DNA of 64,000 nt from assembly GCF_001306035.1 (NCBI RefSeq), contig NZ_LGCM01000042.1:57773-121772 (forward strand). The letters are read 5' to 3'. The stretch comes from Levilinea saccharolytica (GTDB taxonomy: Bacteria; Chloroflexota; Anaerolineae; Anaerolineales; Anaerolineaceae). The position numbers and the translations under genes were made by a program. Under the pieces are notes generated by a model that was not told the DNA's origin, did not search any database, and saw nothing but the letters and a program-made list of their open reading frames with translations. Shown in pieces: positions 7,310 to 15,600 of this stretch (position 1 is the stretch's first letter; the number at the start of each line of letters is the position of its first letter).

Positions 7310-7408
7310 CCAATGCGTCTGCGGAGGGGCTGATCTCACTTCTTGCAACTTTGTCGGTTGAAAAGTGGAAAAAAACTAACCGATTAGCTAATTGATAAGT
7401 CAGATTAA

Positions 7409-7437
7409 TTGACTTGACCCCAGGGGTCGGGTATAAT
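7409..7437 (+). promoter_or_regulatory. Promoter of the DUF4388-GTPase operon with a palindrome in its spacer
   Basis: TTGACT (7409-7414) and TATAAT (7432-7437) are 17 bases apart. The spacer contains the perfect 6-1-6 palindrome GACCCC-A-GGGGTC (7416-7428), a plausible repressor site. The expected start is near 7444, giving a leader of about 30 bases before the ATG at 7475. Confidence 0.8.
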
Positions 7438-7474
7438 CTGCCATAGTTGTATCTCGTCCACTCCAGAGGCGGCT

Positions 7475-8290
7475 ATGGCGCTTAAAGGCAATCTGCGCGA
7501 TTTTACCATCACCCAGCTTTTGAATCTTGTCAATTTAGCCAAGAAAACCGGCAACCTGGTGGTTGAAGGCCCAGGCGAAGTGGCTCAGATTAATTTTCGC
7601 GACGGCAAACTGGCCTTTGCGCAGCTTGCGCATGAGGACAGCAGCCTGGCGGCCATTTTGCAGCGCAACAGCAAGATTTCGGTCAGCCAGTACAAGCTGC
7701 TCAAAGAGCGTGCGGCGCGCATGACCGATAAGGAGCTGGGCATTCTGCTGATCAACGCGGGCTATGTGACCCAGGAAGATATCATCGCCAGCCTGCAGCA
7801 GTATTTCATCAGTGTGCTGCGCCGTCTGTTCACCTGGGTGGAAGGCATCTTTCATTTTGAGCAGGACGCGCGCCCGCCGGACGACAAAATTGCCCTGCGC
7901 ATTGACCTGGAAAATTTGATCATTGAAGGCTCGCGCCAGATGCGCGAGTGGGAACAGCTTCAGGAAGAAATCCCCAGTCTGGACATGGCCTTGAAGTTCA
8001 CCGATCGGCCGGGGACCAACATTCGCAACGTGAACCTGAGCGTAGAAGAGTGGCGGGTGGTGCAGTATGTGAACCCGCAAAACAGTATGCGCCAGATTGC
8101 GAAAGCCTCAAAACTGAACGATTTGGAAATCCGCCGGGTGGTGTACAGCCTGCTGCAGGCTGGTCTGGTCGAGGTGGTGCGCGTGGGTGCGCCCAGCGTG
8201 ACCATTTCGGGGCGCATGTTCCCCACCCAGGACCGCGAAGAGCAAAAGTCGCTGGTCAACCGTTTGATTACCCGTATTCGTTCGATGTAA
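7475..8290 (+). CDS. DUF4388 (PATAN-like) signalling protein with C-terminal winged helix
   Basis: A 271-residue cytoplasmic protein. Residues 1-100 match the DUF4388 pattern (MALKGNLRDFTITQLLNLVNLAKKTG, VNFRDGKLAFA-like, LLINAGYVTQEDI) known from gliding and response-regulator proteins. Residues 110-140 (LFTWVEGIFHFEQD) are also typical of the family. Residues 193-245 (SVEEWRVVQYVNPQNSMRQIAKASKLNDLEIRRVVYSLLQAGLVEVV) look like a winged-helix module. It heads a five-gene operon and is followed after 27 bases by an MglA-like GTPase; DUF4388 proteins and such GTPases are often neighbours. Partner or effector of the GTPase is the likely role, by context only. Confidence 0.75.
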   Translation: MALKGNLRDFTITQLLNLVNLAKKTGNLVVEGPGEVAQINFRDGKLAFAQLAHEDSSLAAILQRNSKISVSQYKLLKERAARMTDKELGILLINAGYVTQEDIIASLQQYFISVLRRLFTWVEGIFHFEQDARPPDDKIALRIDLENLIIEGSRQMREWEQLQEEIPSLDMALKFTDRPGTNIRNVNLSVEEWRVVQYVNPQNSMRQIAKASKLNDLEIRRVVYSLLQAGLVEVVRVGAPSVTISGRMFPTQDREEQKSLVNRLITRIRSM

Positions 8291-8317
8291 ATTACCCGCT
8301 TCAGAAGGATTCTGCCC

Positions 8318-8857
8318 ATGCAAACGGTAAAAATCGTGGTCACTGGCCCCTTTAGTTCTGGTAAGACAGAATTTATTCGCTGTGTCAGTGAAATTGATGT
8401 GGTTTCCACAGAGCGCAAGATTACGGCTGAGGCGGAAAAAATTAAAGATTCGACCACTGTTGCGATGGACTTCGGCCGCATCACGGTGGATGACGACCTG
8501 GTGCTGTACCTGTTTGGCACGCCGGGGCAGAAGCGCTTCGATTTTATGTGGGAGATCCTTTCGGAAGGGATGTTGGGGTTCATCGTGATGGTGGACAGCA
8601 CCCGCCCCGAAACCTTCCGCGAAGCCCGCAGCATTTTGGAGACCTTCCGCGCCTATGCGCCCACCCCCTATGTGGTGGCGGCTAACAAGCAGGATTGCAA
8701 AGACGCCTGGGAAGTGGATGATATGCGCGTGGCGCTGCGTCTGGATTCCAAGGTCAAATTCTTGCCCTGCGTGGCCACCGACAAAGAATCGGTCAAGAAG
8801 GTTCTGTTGGAGCTGCTCTATTCGATCCTGGCGGAAATGGACGCGGGGGGAGCCTGA
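8318..8857 (+). CDS. MglA-like small Ras-family GTPase
   Basis: A 179-residue single-domain GTP-binding protein. G1 is GPFSSGKT (10-17), a G2 threonine lies in STTVAMDFG (45-53), G3 is GTPGQ (67-71, with T in place of the usual D-x-x-G aspartate, as in MglA-type and related bacterial GTPases), and G4 is NKQD (123-126). It should act as a GTP/GDP switch on the cytoplasmic side. In other bacteria MglA sets cell polarity and motility, but no roadblock-type MglB partner is seen here. The DUF4388 protein upstream and the genes downstream are same-strand and tightly spaced. Confidence 0.85.
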   Translation: MQTVKIVVTGPFSSGKTEFIRCVSEIDVVSTERKITAEAEKIKDSTTVAMDFGRITVDDDLVLYLFGTPGQKRFDFMWEILSEGMLGFIVMVDSTRPETFREARSILETFRAYAPTPYVVAANKQDCKDAWEVDDMRVALRLDSKVKFLPCVATDKESVKKVLLELLYSILAEMDAGGA

Positions 8858-8878
8858 GGTTGAGGGGATGGTGACTGA

Positions 8879-9676
8879 GTGTCATCCATAACGACAGATC
8901 AAGGCATTCTGCATTACGAAGTATTTGGACGGGGGCGCCCCGTCATCCTGCTGCACGGATGGCTGGGTTCCTGGTCGTTGTGGCATGAAACCATGACCTA
9001 CCTGGGTCAGTACTACCGCACCTATGCGCTGGATTTTTGGGGGTTTGGCGAATCGGACAACAAGCGCAGCACTTACCGCGTGAAAGACTTTGTCAGCCTG
9101 GTGGATCAATTTATGGAGCAGATGGGAATTCTGTCTGCGCCGTTGGTGGGGCACAGCATGGGCGGCACGGTGAGCCTGTCGGTGGCCTTGCAGCATCCCA
9201 ACCGCGTGCAGAAGGTGACCATCATCGGCTCGCCGATTGTGGGGTCCTCGCTGGCCTTCCCGCTGAAGCTGGCGGGGCGCCGGCCAATTGCTTTTCTGCT
9301 CTTCACCTTTTTCCCGGCCTTCCGGCTGGCCATGCGCTTTGCCTCTCCGTACATTTGCAGCGCGCCCAATTTCCCAGAGATGATGGACCGCGATCTTTCG
9401 AGGACTTCGTTGGAATCCTTCCTGCTCAGTATCGCCTCGCTGCGCCGCACCGATCTGCGCCCCGACCTCAAACGGCTGCGCATCCCGGTGATGGGCATGT
9501 TTGGGGACCGCGACAACATCGTCAGCCCCAAGCAGTGGATGGCGCTGCAGGCGGGGGTTCCCTACGCGCGCATTGAGCGCTTCAAGAAGGCTGGTCATTT
9601 CATTATGATGGATGAACCTGAGTCCTGCCGCACCAAACTGAAGGACTTTTTAGATACCCCGGTGAACACGCTATGA
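8879..9676 (+). CDS. Alpha/beta-fold hydrolase (intact triad)
   Basis: A 265-residue hydrolase. The oxyanion-hole motif HGWLGSW is at 26-32, the nucleophile elbow GHSMGG at 91-96 gives Ser93, an acid Asp lies in FGDRDNI (about 213-219), and the catalytic His is in AGHF near 240. The start is GTG 8879; the following gene overlaps its stop by 4 bases. The substrate is unknown. A close paralogue at 19982-20770 has the same N-terminus (HYEV-GRGRP--LHGW-GSW) but Gly at the nucleophile position, and the pair brackets the signalling block. Confidence 0.85.
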   Translation: MSSITTDQGILHYEVFGRGRPVILLHGWLGSWSLWHETMTYLGQYYRTYALDFWGFGESDNKRSTYRVKDFVSLVDQFMEQMGILSAPLVGHSMGGTVSLSVALQHPNRVQKVTIIGSPIVGSSLAFPLKLAGRRPIAFLLFTFFPAFRLAMRFASPYICSAPNFPEMMDRDLSRTSLESFLLSIASLRRTDLRPDLKRLRIPVMGMFGDRDNIVSPKQWMALQAGVPYARIERFKKAGHFIMMDEPESCRTKLKDFLDTPVNTL

Positions 9677-10281
9677 GCCGAGATGCCTGCACATCGGGTT
9701 GTTTACAGCCAGTTGGACGGATGGTGCTGGACGGAGTGCAGGAGATTGTGGGGCGGGTTGGGCTGGTGGCGGTCTTAAACCTGGCAAACCTGAGCCATCT
9801 CTCTGACCCGGCGGCTGCCTTGAAAGGCACCGATTTGCGCGCGCTGCGGCGCGCTTTGGAAGATTTGTACGGCCGCCGCGGCGGGCGGGGGGTGCTGCTG
9901 CGCTCTGGGCGGGCGGCTTTTCGTCCCTTCTTAGACCATTTTGGCGAGGAACTGCATTTAACCCAGACGGAATTTCGCCTGCAGCCAGCGCCGGTGCGCA
10001 TTCAGGCCGGCCTGGAGGCGATCACAGGCGTGTTGTCGCAGGTGGGCAGCAGTCCGCTGGATTTTACGGAAACCCCTGACGCCTGGGTGTGGACGCAGCG
10101 CGGCTGCTGGTGGTGCCACCCGTCAGAAAGCCAGGAGCCGGTGTGTCAGTTCGCGGTAGGGCTGCTGCAAGAGTATCTCAATTGGGCCAGCGGCAAGGTG
10201 TACCATGTGGAAGAGACCGCCTGCAAGGGCACCGGCGCCGAGGCGTGCGTCTTCCATATCTCCAAACATCCCCTGGATTGA
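9673..10281 (+). CDS. V4R (4-vinyl reductase-like) domain protein
   Basis: A 202-residue protein overlapping the upstream stop codon by 4 bases (ATGA). The C-terminal half (about 110-200) with WCHPSESQEPVCQFAVGLLQEYLNWASGKVYHVEETACKGTGAEACVFHI has the V4R pattern, a small-molecule-binding fold also found in BchJ and in regulators. Cysteines in CTSGC (6-10), GCWWC (about 144-148) and CKGTGAEAC (about 186-194) could bind a metal. Co-transcription with the GTPase suggests it feeds a ligand signal into this module. The ligand is not predictable. Confidence 0.65.
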   Translation: MSRDACTSGCLQPVGRMVLDGVQEIVGRVGLVAVLNLANLSHLSDPAAALKGTDLRALRRALEDLYGRRGGRGVLLRSGRAAFRPFLDHFGEELHLTQTEFRLQPAPVRIQAGLEAITGVLSQVGSSPLDFTETPDAWVWTQRGCWWCHPSESQEPVCQFAVGLLQEYLNWASGKVYHVEETACKGTGAEACVFHISKHPLD

Positions 10282-10289
10282 GGCTGCGG

Positions 10290-11567
10290 ATGCTGAAAAT
10301 CATCCTACAAAGCAAACGTTCCATCCGCCCATTCAACGAACCCGCGCGCGATCTGCGCATTCAAAACAAGCCCTTATGGCTGCTGCAGCGCGACGTGCTT
10401 TATCCGTATGTGACCCGCGAGGTGGAGCTGCCCGAAGGCTCGCCGCTGCCGCAGGTGAAAGACGCTTGCCTGGTTTACCGCGACAACCTGTTTTTTGACG
10501 AATTTTATATCCAGGCCTTTTTAGAAGAAGCTCGCAAGCGCAAGCGCCCTTCGCGGGCGGCTTTTTCGTTGGATGACCCCGCCTTTCGCGAACACTGCCT
10601 GCCGCTGTCGCTGTCGTACACGCCGGTGGGCGGCCTGTATCTGGCGGATATGTGGTATTACCCCAACGGCCCCGAAGCCGACGCGGCGCCTTTGGTGATT
10701 GATTTGCAGGCGCGTGAGATCGGCTATTATCACGTGCCCACCTACATGGCCACCGGTCAGGGCGACCTGGTGTATCAGGTTCCCCTGCGCAGTTTGATGG
10801 CGATTGATTCGTGGGTGCATATTTTCATCATTGACACCGTATTCGGTCTGTTTGGCCGCGGGGCGCGTTTTGAAAACCGCCTGAACACCGACCTGGGCTT
10901 TAAGCTGGGCGTGTTGGCGGCGGCGCTGTATGAGGGTAAGCAGCTGCTGGAATGTTCTAAGGTGGTCCAAATCGGAAAAAACTGTGTGATTGACCCATCG
11001 GCGGTGATCCACGGGCCCACCACCATCGGCAACAACGTCACGGTGGGGGCGGGGGCGGTGATTGAGAACTGCATCATCGGCGATAACGTCAACGTTTCGC
11101 AGGGCTGCCAGCTGATGCTTTCGGTGGTGGGCGACGGGACGTTTTTGCCCTTCCGCGCGGCGCTGTTTATGACTTCCATTATGGACAACAGCATGGTGGC
11201 GCAAAATACCTGTCTGCAAATGTGCGTGGTGGGGCGCAATTCCTTCATTGGGGCGGGCAGCACCTTCACCGATTTCAACCTGCTGTCGGCGGGGATCAAG
11301 GCTCGGGATGGGAATGGGGTCTTGAAAGACGCCAACCGGCCCGTGTTGGGCGGCTGTGTGGGGCATAATTGCCGCATCGGGGCGGGCATGATCATCTACC
11401 CCGCGCGCACGATTGAATCGGATGTGGTGCTGGCGGCCTCGGCACAGCGCCGGGTGATTGACCGCGATGTGCATTACGAAGACAGCGATCACCATACCAT
11501 GCGCGGGTCGGTGAATCATCCGCGTTTATACCCGCGCCCCGGCGAAAAGAGCATGGAATCCTGGTGA
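10290..11567 (+). CDS. Left-handed beta-helix (hexapeptide repeat) protein
   Basis: A 425-residue protein. I start it at ATG 10290, nine bases after the previous stop, rather than further upstream, because upstream the frame overlaps the V4R gene. Residues 1-230 are a mixed N-terminal domain. From about 230 to 390 it has hexapeptide repeats of the LbH fold (KVVQIGKNCVIDPSAVIHGPTTIGNNVTVGAGAVIENCIIGDNVNVSQG), as in GlmU-type acyl- and nucleotidyltransferases. No signature of a nucleotidyltransferase domain (GxGTRM) is present. It may be a scaffold or transferase. It is the last gene of the operon that starts at 7475. Confidence 0.65.
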   Translation: MLKIILQSKRSIRPFNEPARDLRIQNKPLWLLQRDVLYPYVTREVELPEGSPLPQVKDACLVYRDNLFFDEFYIQAFLEEARKRKRPSRAAFSLDDPAFREHCLPLSLSYTPVGGLYLADMWYYPNGPEADAAPLVIDLQAREIGYYHVPTYMATGQGDLVYQVPLRSLMAIDSWVHIFIIDTVFGLFGRGARFENRLNTDLGFKLGVLAAALYEGKQLLECSKVVQIGKNCVIDPSAVIHGPTTIGNNVTVGAGAVIENCIIGDNVNVSQGCQLMLSVVGDGTFLPFRAALFMTSIMDNSMVAQNTCLQMCVVGRNSFIGAGSTFTDFNLLSAGIKARDGNGVLKDANRPVLGGCVGHNCRIGAGMIIYPARTIESDVVLAASAQRRVIDRDVHYEDSDHHTMRGSVNHPRLYPRPGEKSMESW

Positions 11568-11639
11568 TTGGGGCGCTTCATAACAAAGTTGTAAACCCAT
11601 TTGCCCTCGTCTCCAATAGGTAAGATTTCATTATGACGA

Positions 11640-11645
11640 TATAAT
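11640..11645 (+). promoter_or_regulatory. -10 element upstream of the response regulator
   Basis: TATAAT within an AT-rich patch of the 180-base gap after the LbH gene, about 100 bases before the ATG at 11748. No clear -35 is visible. It likely starts the response-regulator/kinase transcript. Confidence 0.45.
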
Positions 11646-11747
11646 ATTAACGGGCCGCTGTCTATCCGCGGCCTGGCCAAAGGCCGCCTGGGAGCTGGCC
11701 TGCGGCGGTTGGAATCATATGCACATCCGTTTTTGAGGGAGGCCTTG

Positions 11748-12650
11748 ATGAGTAAAGCCCGCCTAATGATCGTGGAAGACGACCCTGATATTTCAAACAT
11801 GCTTCGAATTTACTTCAACGGCCAGGGCTACGATGTGGACCTTGCCCAGCGCGGCTCGGAAGCGTTGGAGAAAACCCGACAGGTGATGCCGCACCTGATC
11901 GTCCTGGATATCATGCTCCCGGATATTGACGGTTATGAGGTGTGCCGCACCCTGCGCACCAACACGCGCACCAGCCATATCCCGGTCATCTTTTTGACCC
12001 AAAAAGATGAGCGCAGCGATAAACTGCAGGGCCTGGAACTGGGCGCGGACGATTACATCACCAAGCCCTTTGATATTGAAGAGCTGAAACTGCGCGTGCA
12101 AAACGCCATTGCCCGCGCCGAGCGCGAAAGCCTGACGGACCCGCAATCGGGTTTGCCCGCGGGGCGCCTGATCGAAGATCAACTGCGCCGCCTGATTCGC
12201 CAAAAGGGCTGGGCTTTTATGGATCTGCGCATCAATTATTTCGATGCGTTTAAGGATGTGTACGGATTCATCGCCGCCAACGACGTGCTGCGGTTTGCGG
12301 GTATGCTTCTGGGCGAGGTGGTGGACACCCTGGGCACGGCCAACGATTTTATCGGTCACGCGGGCGGGGACAATTTTGTGATCATGACTTCCGAGACCAC
12401 GGCGGGCGAAATTCGCCAACAGCTCAAGACCCGCTTCAACGAGGAAGTGCAGTCGCATTACAACTTTATGGATCGCCAACAGGGCTTCATGATGGCCCCT
12501 GATGACAGCGGCAAAATGGAAAAAAGCCCACTGATGAGTCTGGCGGTGGGGCTGGTGAGTCCTTCCACCCACACCTTTGCCGACATTCGCGAAATCACCG
12601 AAATTGCCGCGGAGGAACGCCGCCTGGATGCGGCTGCTTCCAACGGCTAA
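11748..12650 (+). CDS. Response regulator with degenerate GGDEF output domain
   Basis: A 300-residue protein. The start is ATG 11748 behind GGGAGG; an in-frame ATG at 11709 lacks such a site. Residues 1-120 are a receiver with acid pocket EDD (9-11), phospho-acceptor Asp in VLDIMLPDIDG (about 54) and Lys in ITKPF (about 105). Residues 135-295 resemble a GGDEF domain, but the signature reads GGDNF (HAGGDNFVIM), so cyclase activity is doubtful and it may bind nucleotide or a partner instead. It is directly followed by the giant histidine kinase (9 bases), its likely phosphodonor. Confidence 0.8.
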   Translation: MSKARLMIVEDDPDISNMLRIYFNGQGYDVDLAQRGSEALEKTRQVMPHLIVLDIMLPDIDGYEVCRTLRTNTRTSHIPVIFLTQKDERSDKLQGLELGADDYITKPFDIEELKLRVQNAIARAERESLTDPQSGLPAGRLIEDQLRRLIRQKGWAFMDLRINYFDAFKDVYGFIAANDVLRFAGMLLGEVVDTLGTANDFIGHAGGDNFVIMTSETTAGEIRQQLKTRFNEEVQSHYNFMDRQQGFMMAPDDSGKMEKSPLMSLAVGLVSPSTHTFADIREITEIAAEERRLDAAASNG

Positions 12651-12659
12651 GGATCGCTC

Positions 12660-15600
12660 ATGCCTGGTTTCGATCCATTCAGCCTGGGGATCGTCGTCGG
12701 TCTTTTGGGTCTTGCCTTCTGGGTATTAACGCGCCTGACTGCGCGTTCTATTCCCCGTCTGCGCCCCATGCCTCCTTCTGACGCCGCCCCAACGGTGGAT
12801 GAGACCCTTTCTTCTCACACAGATCTGGTATTTGTGGTGCTGCCGGGGGGGCGGCTGGCTTCCTTCAACAGCGCGGCGCGCGAGGCCTTGCAGCTTTCGG
12901 AGGGGGAAACGCCCAGCCTGGAACGGGTGGCGCGCGCCATACGCCCGCAGGACGCTTTTCTCAGCCTGTGCGGGGCCGAGGGACAATCGCCCCTGGTGGT
13001 GAACGGGCGCCCTATGGTGGGCACATCGTACCGCCTGCCCCTTGCGCCCGAGGCAGCCGTGGTGGTGACGCTGCGCGCGCCTGAAAGCGGCGCAGCCCTG
13101 GCTGACGCCTCACCCAATCTCACCTCAGAGACCCTGCAAACCTATATTGATCTGACCCGCGCGATGGCCTCCAGCTTGGATTTGCAGGAAACCCTGCGGG
13201 CCGTGCTGGTGGAGATTCGCCGCGTGCTGCCCGCCGATTTTTCGGAAGTGGCGGTATGGGAGGCGGAGATGGAGGCCTTGCGCCCCTACCGCCTGACCGG
13301 GATTGTGCCGCAGGAATTTCAGCTGGAACGGATGGACGACTGCATCGCGGTGGGCGAAGGCCTGGCCGGGCAGGTGGCGCGCACCATGCAGGCGGTGGTC
13401 GGCCCTGAGATGGACGCCGCCGAAGGCCGTCCTTCGATGATGGAAGTCGGGGGACTTTTGGCGCGGGCGTGGATGAGCGTGCCGCTGATTGTGGGACAGG
13501 AATTCTTGGGCACGCTGACCCTGGCCAGTCTGAACGAAGGCGAGTATCAGAAGGATGATCTGGATCTGCTGCGCTTGCTGGGGGATCAGGCGGCGGTGGC
13601 CGTGCACAACGCTTTGCTCTATCGGATGGAGCAGCATCGCGCTAACGAGCTGAACGGCCTGGCCCAACTGGCCCAGGCGTTTTCCTCGGCGCGCGATTCG
13701 CAGACGCTGTTCACCAACCTGGTGCAAAGCATTGCCCCGCTGGTGGCGGTGGATATCCTCGGCTTTTTGCTCTACAACGAAAGTCAGCGCAGCCTGGAGG
13801 GGCAGGTTCCCTTCTACGGCCTGCCGCCGCAGTTCCTGGAGCTGTACAAGGTGAGGGTGAACCCTGGCAGCCCGCTGGAAGCGGCCTTGCTGGCCCAGGA
13901 TATCATTCTGAGCGAAAACGCAGCCGAAGACCCCAACTGGGCGCGGCTGGAACTGGAACGCCTTTCGCAGGGGGCCAGCCTGCGCGAGACGGCCCTGGTT
14001 CCGCTGGTGACCGGCGGGCGCATGTTGGGTTATTTGCAGGCATCCAACCACAGCGGCGGGCAGGCGGTGTTCTCGCAGGATGAAATGCACTTGCTGACCA
14101 TCATCGCCAATCAGGTGGCGCCGATTTTGGAAAATGCCGGCCTGATGCACCTGTCGCGCCAGCGCGCCCAGCGCGCCGAGGGGCTGCGGCGCATCGCCAG
14201 CCTGACCTCTTCGGCGGCCACGTTGGATGAAATCCTCAAGTTCTCCTTGCAGGAGCTTGCACATCTCCTGCATGCACAGGTAGGCGCGGTGTTCCTGCTC
14301 AACGCGGACCGCACCAGCCTGCTGCTGCACAAAGATTCAGCCTACGGAACCCAAAAACGCCTCCAGGAGCGCAGCATCAGCCTGACGGCGGACGATCCGC
14401 AGTTCCCCTTCACCGTTTCGGCCAGCCTGCACCCCACCCTGTTGGAGCTGCTGGAAATCGGCCAAAAGCCCATCATCCCCTTCTACCGCCAGTTCTTCCA
14501 GACCCTGGATATTGTCTCCGCGGTGGTGGTGCCTTTAGTGGTGCGCGATGAAGGCATTGGCGAGCTGTGGCTGGGCAGCACCGCGGCCAATTTCTTTGAC
14601 CGCGGCGATATGCAGGTGGTTTCCACCGCGGCGGGGCAGTTGGCCGGGGTGGTGGAACAGAGCTATTTGGTGACGCAGACCGATGAAAGCCTGCGCCACC
14701 GGGTGGAGCAGCTGACGGCGCTGATGCGCATCAGCCGCGAATTGAGCACCTCGCTGGACCTGGAATCGATTTTACGGCTGGTGTTGGAAGAAGCCCTGCG
14801 CACCGCGCACGCCAATGCAGGCGGGGTGCTGCTCTTTGATCTGGAGCGCGGCCCCGAGACGGATACCGTGCTGTACGCCGTGGGAGAACCCCCGCGGGCA
14901 GATGACCCCCTGGTGCGGCGGGCCTTGGCCAGCGAGCAGCCGGTGGTGGTGGCCGATTGGGATGCAGCGGAATTGCCCCCGGCGCGCGAGGGCAGCGCAT
15001 CAGCCCTGGCCGTGCCGCTGCGCGTGAACCAACAGCAGTCGGGGGTGATTGCCCTGTTTGCCGAGCGGGTGGGGTTCTTTGACCCCTCCGCGGTGGAAAT
15101 TGTGCAGTCGCTGGCCGCGCAGGCCTCCATCGCCCTGAGCAATGCTTTCCAATTTGAATCCCAACTGCGGCGCGGTGAACTGCTGAAACGCGAAGTGGAC
15201 ACCCTGAACAAGCTCTTCCAGGTGTTCCAGGCGCTGCGCACCAACGGCTCGTTGGAAGAAAATTTGCGGGTGATCGCCGCGGCCATCACCGAAACCACGC
15301 CCTTCGAGGTGGTGTTAATCAGTGTGTACGACGCCGCCGCCCACGCCCTGCGGCGGGTGAGCGGGGTGGGCTTCACCGATGCCGCCTGGCAGGACCTGAC
15401 CGCGCAGCAGCAGCCCTGGGAGGGGTTGAGCGTGCTTTTAGACCCAAGCTACAAAATTGGCAACGCTTATTACATCCCCTCGGATCAGCGTCCGGTGATT
15501 CCTGAGGATGTGCACGTGCTGCGGGTTACCCCGGCCGTGGGGCAGCGCCAAAAGGGCCTGTGGAACCCAGAAGACTTTTTGCTGCTGCCCATGTACGACA

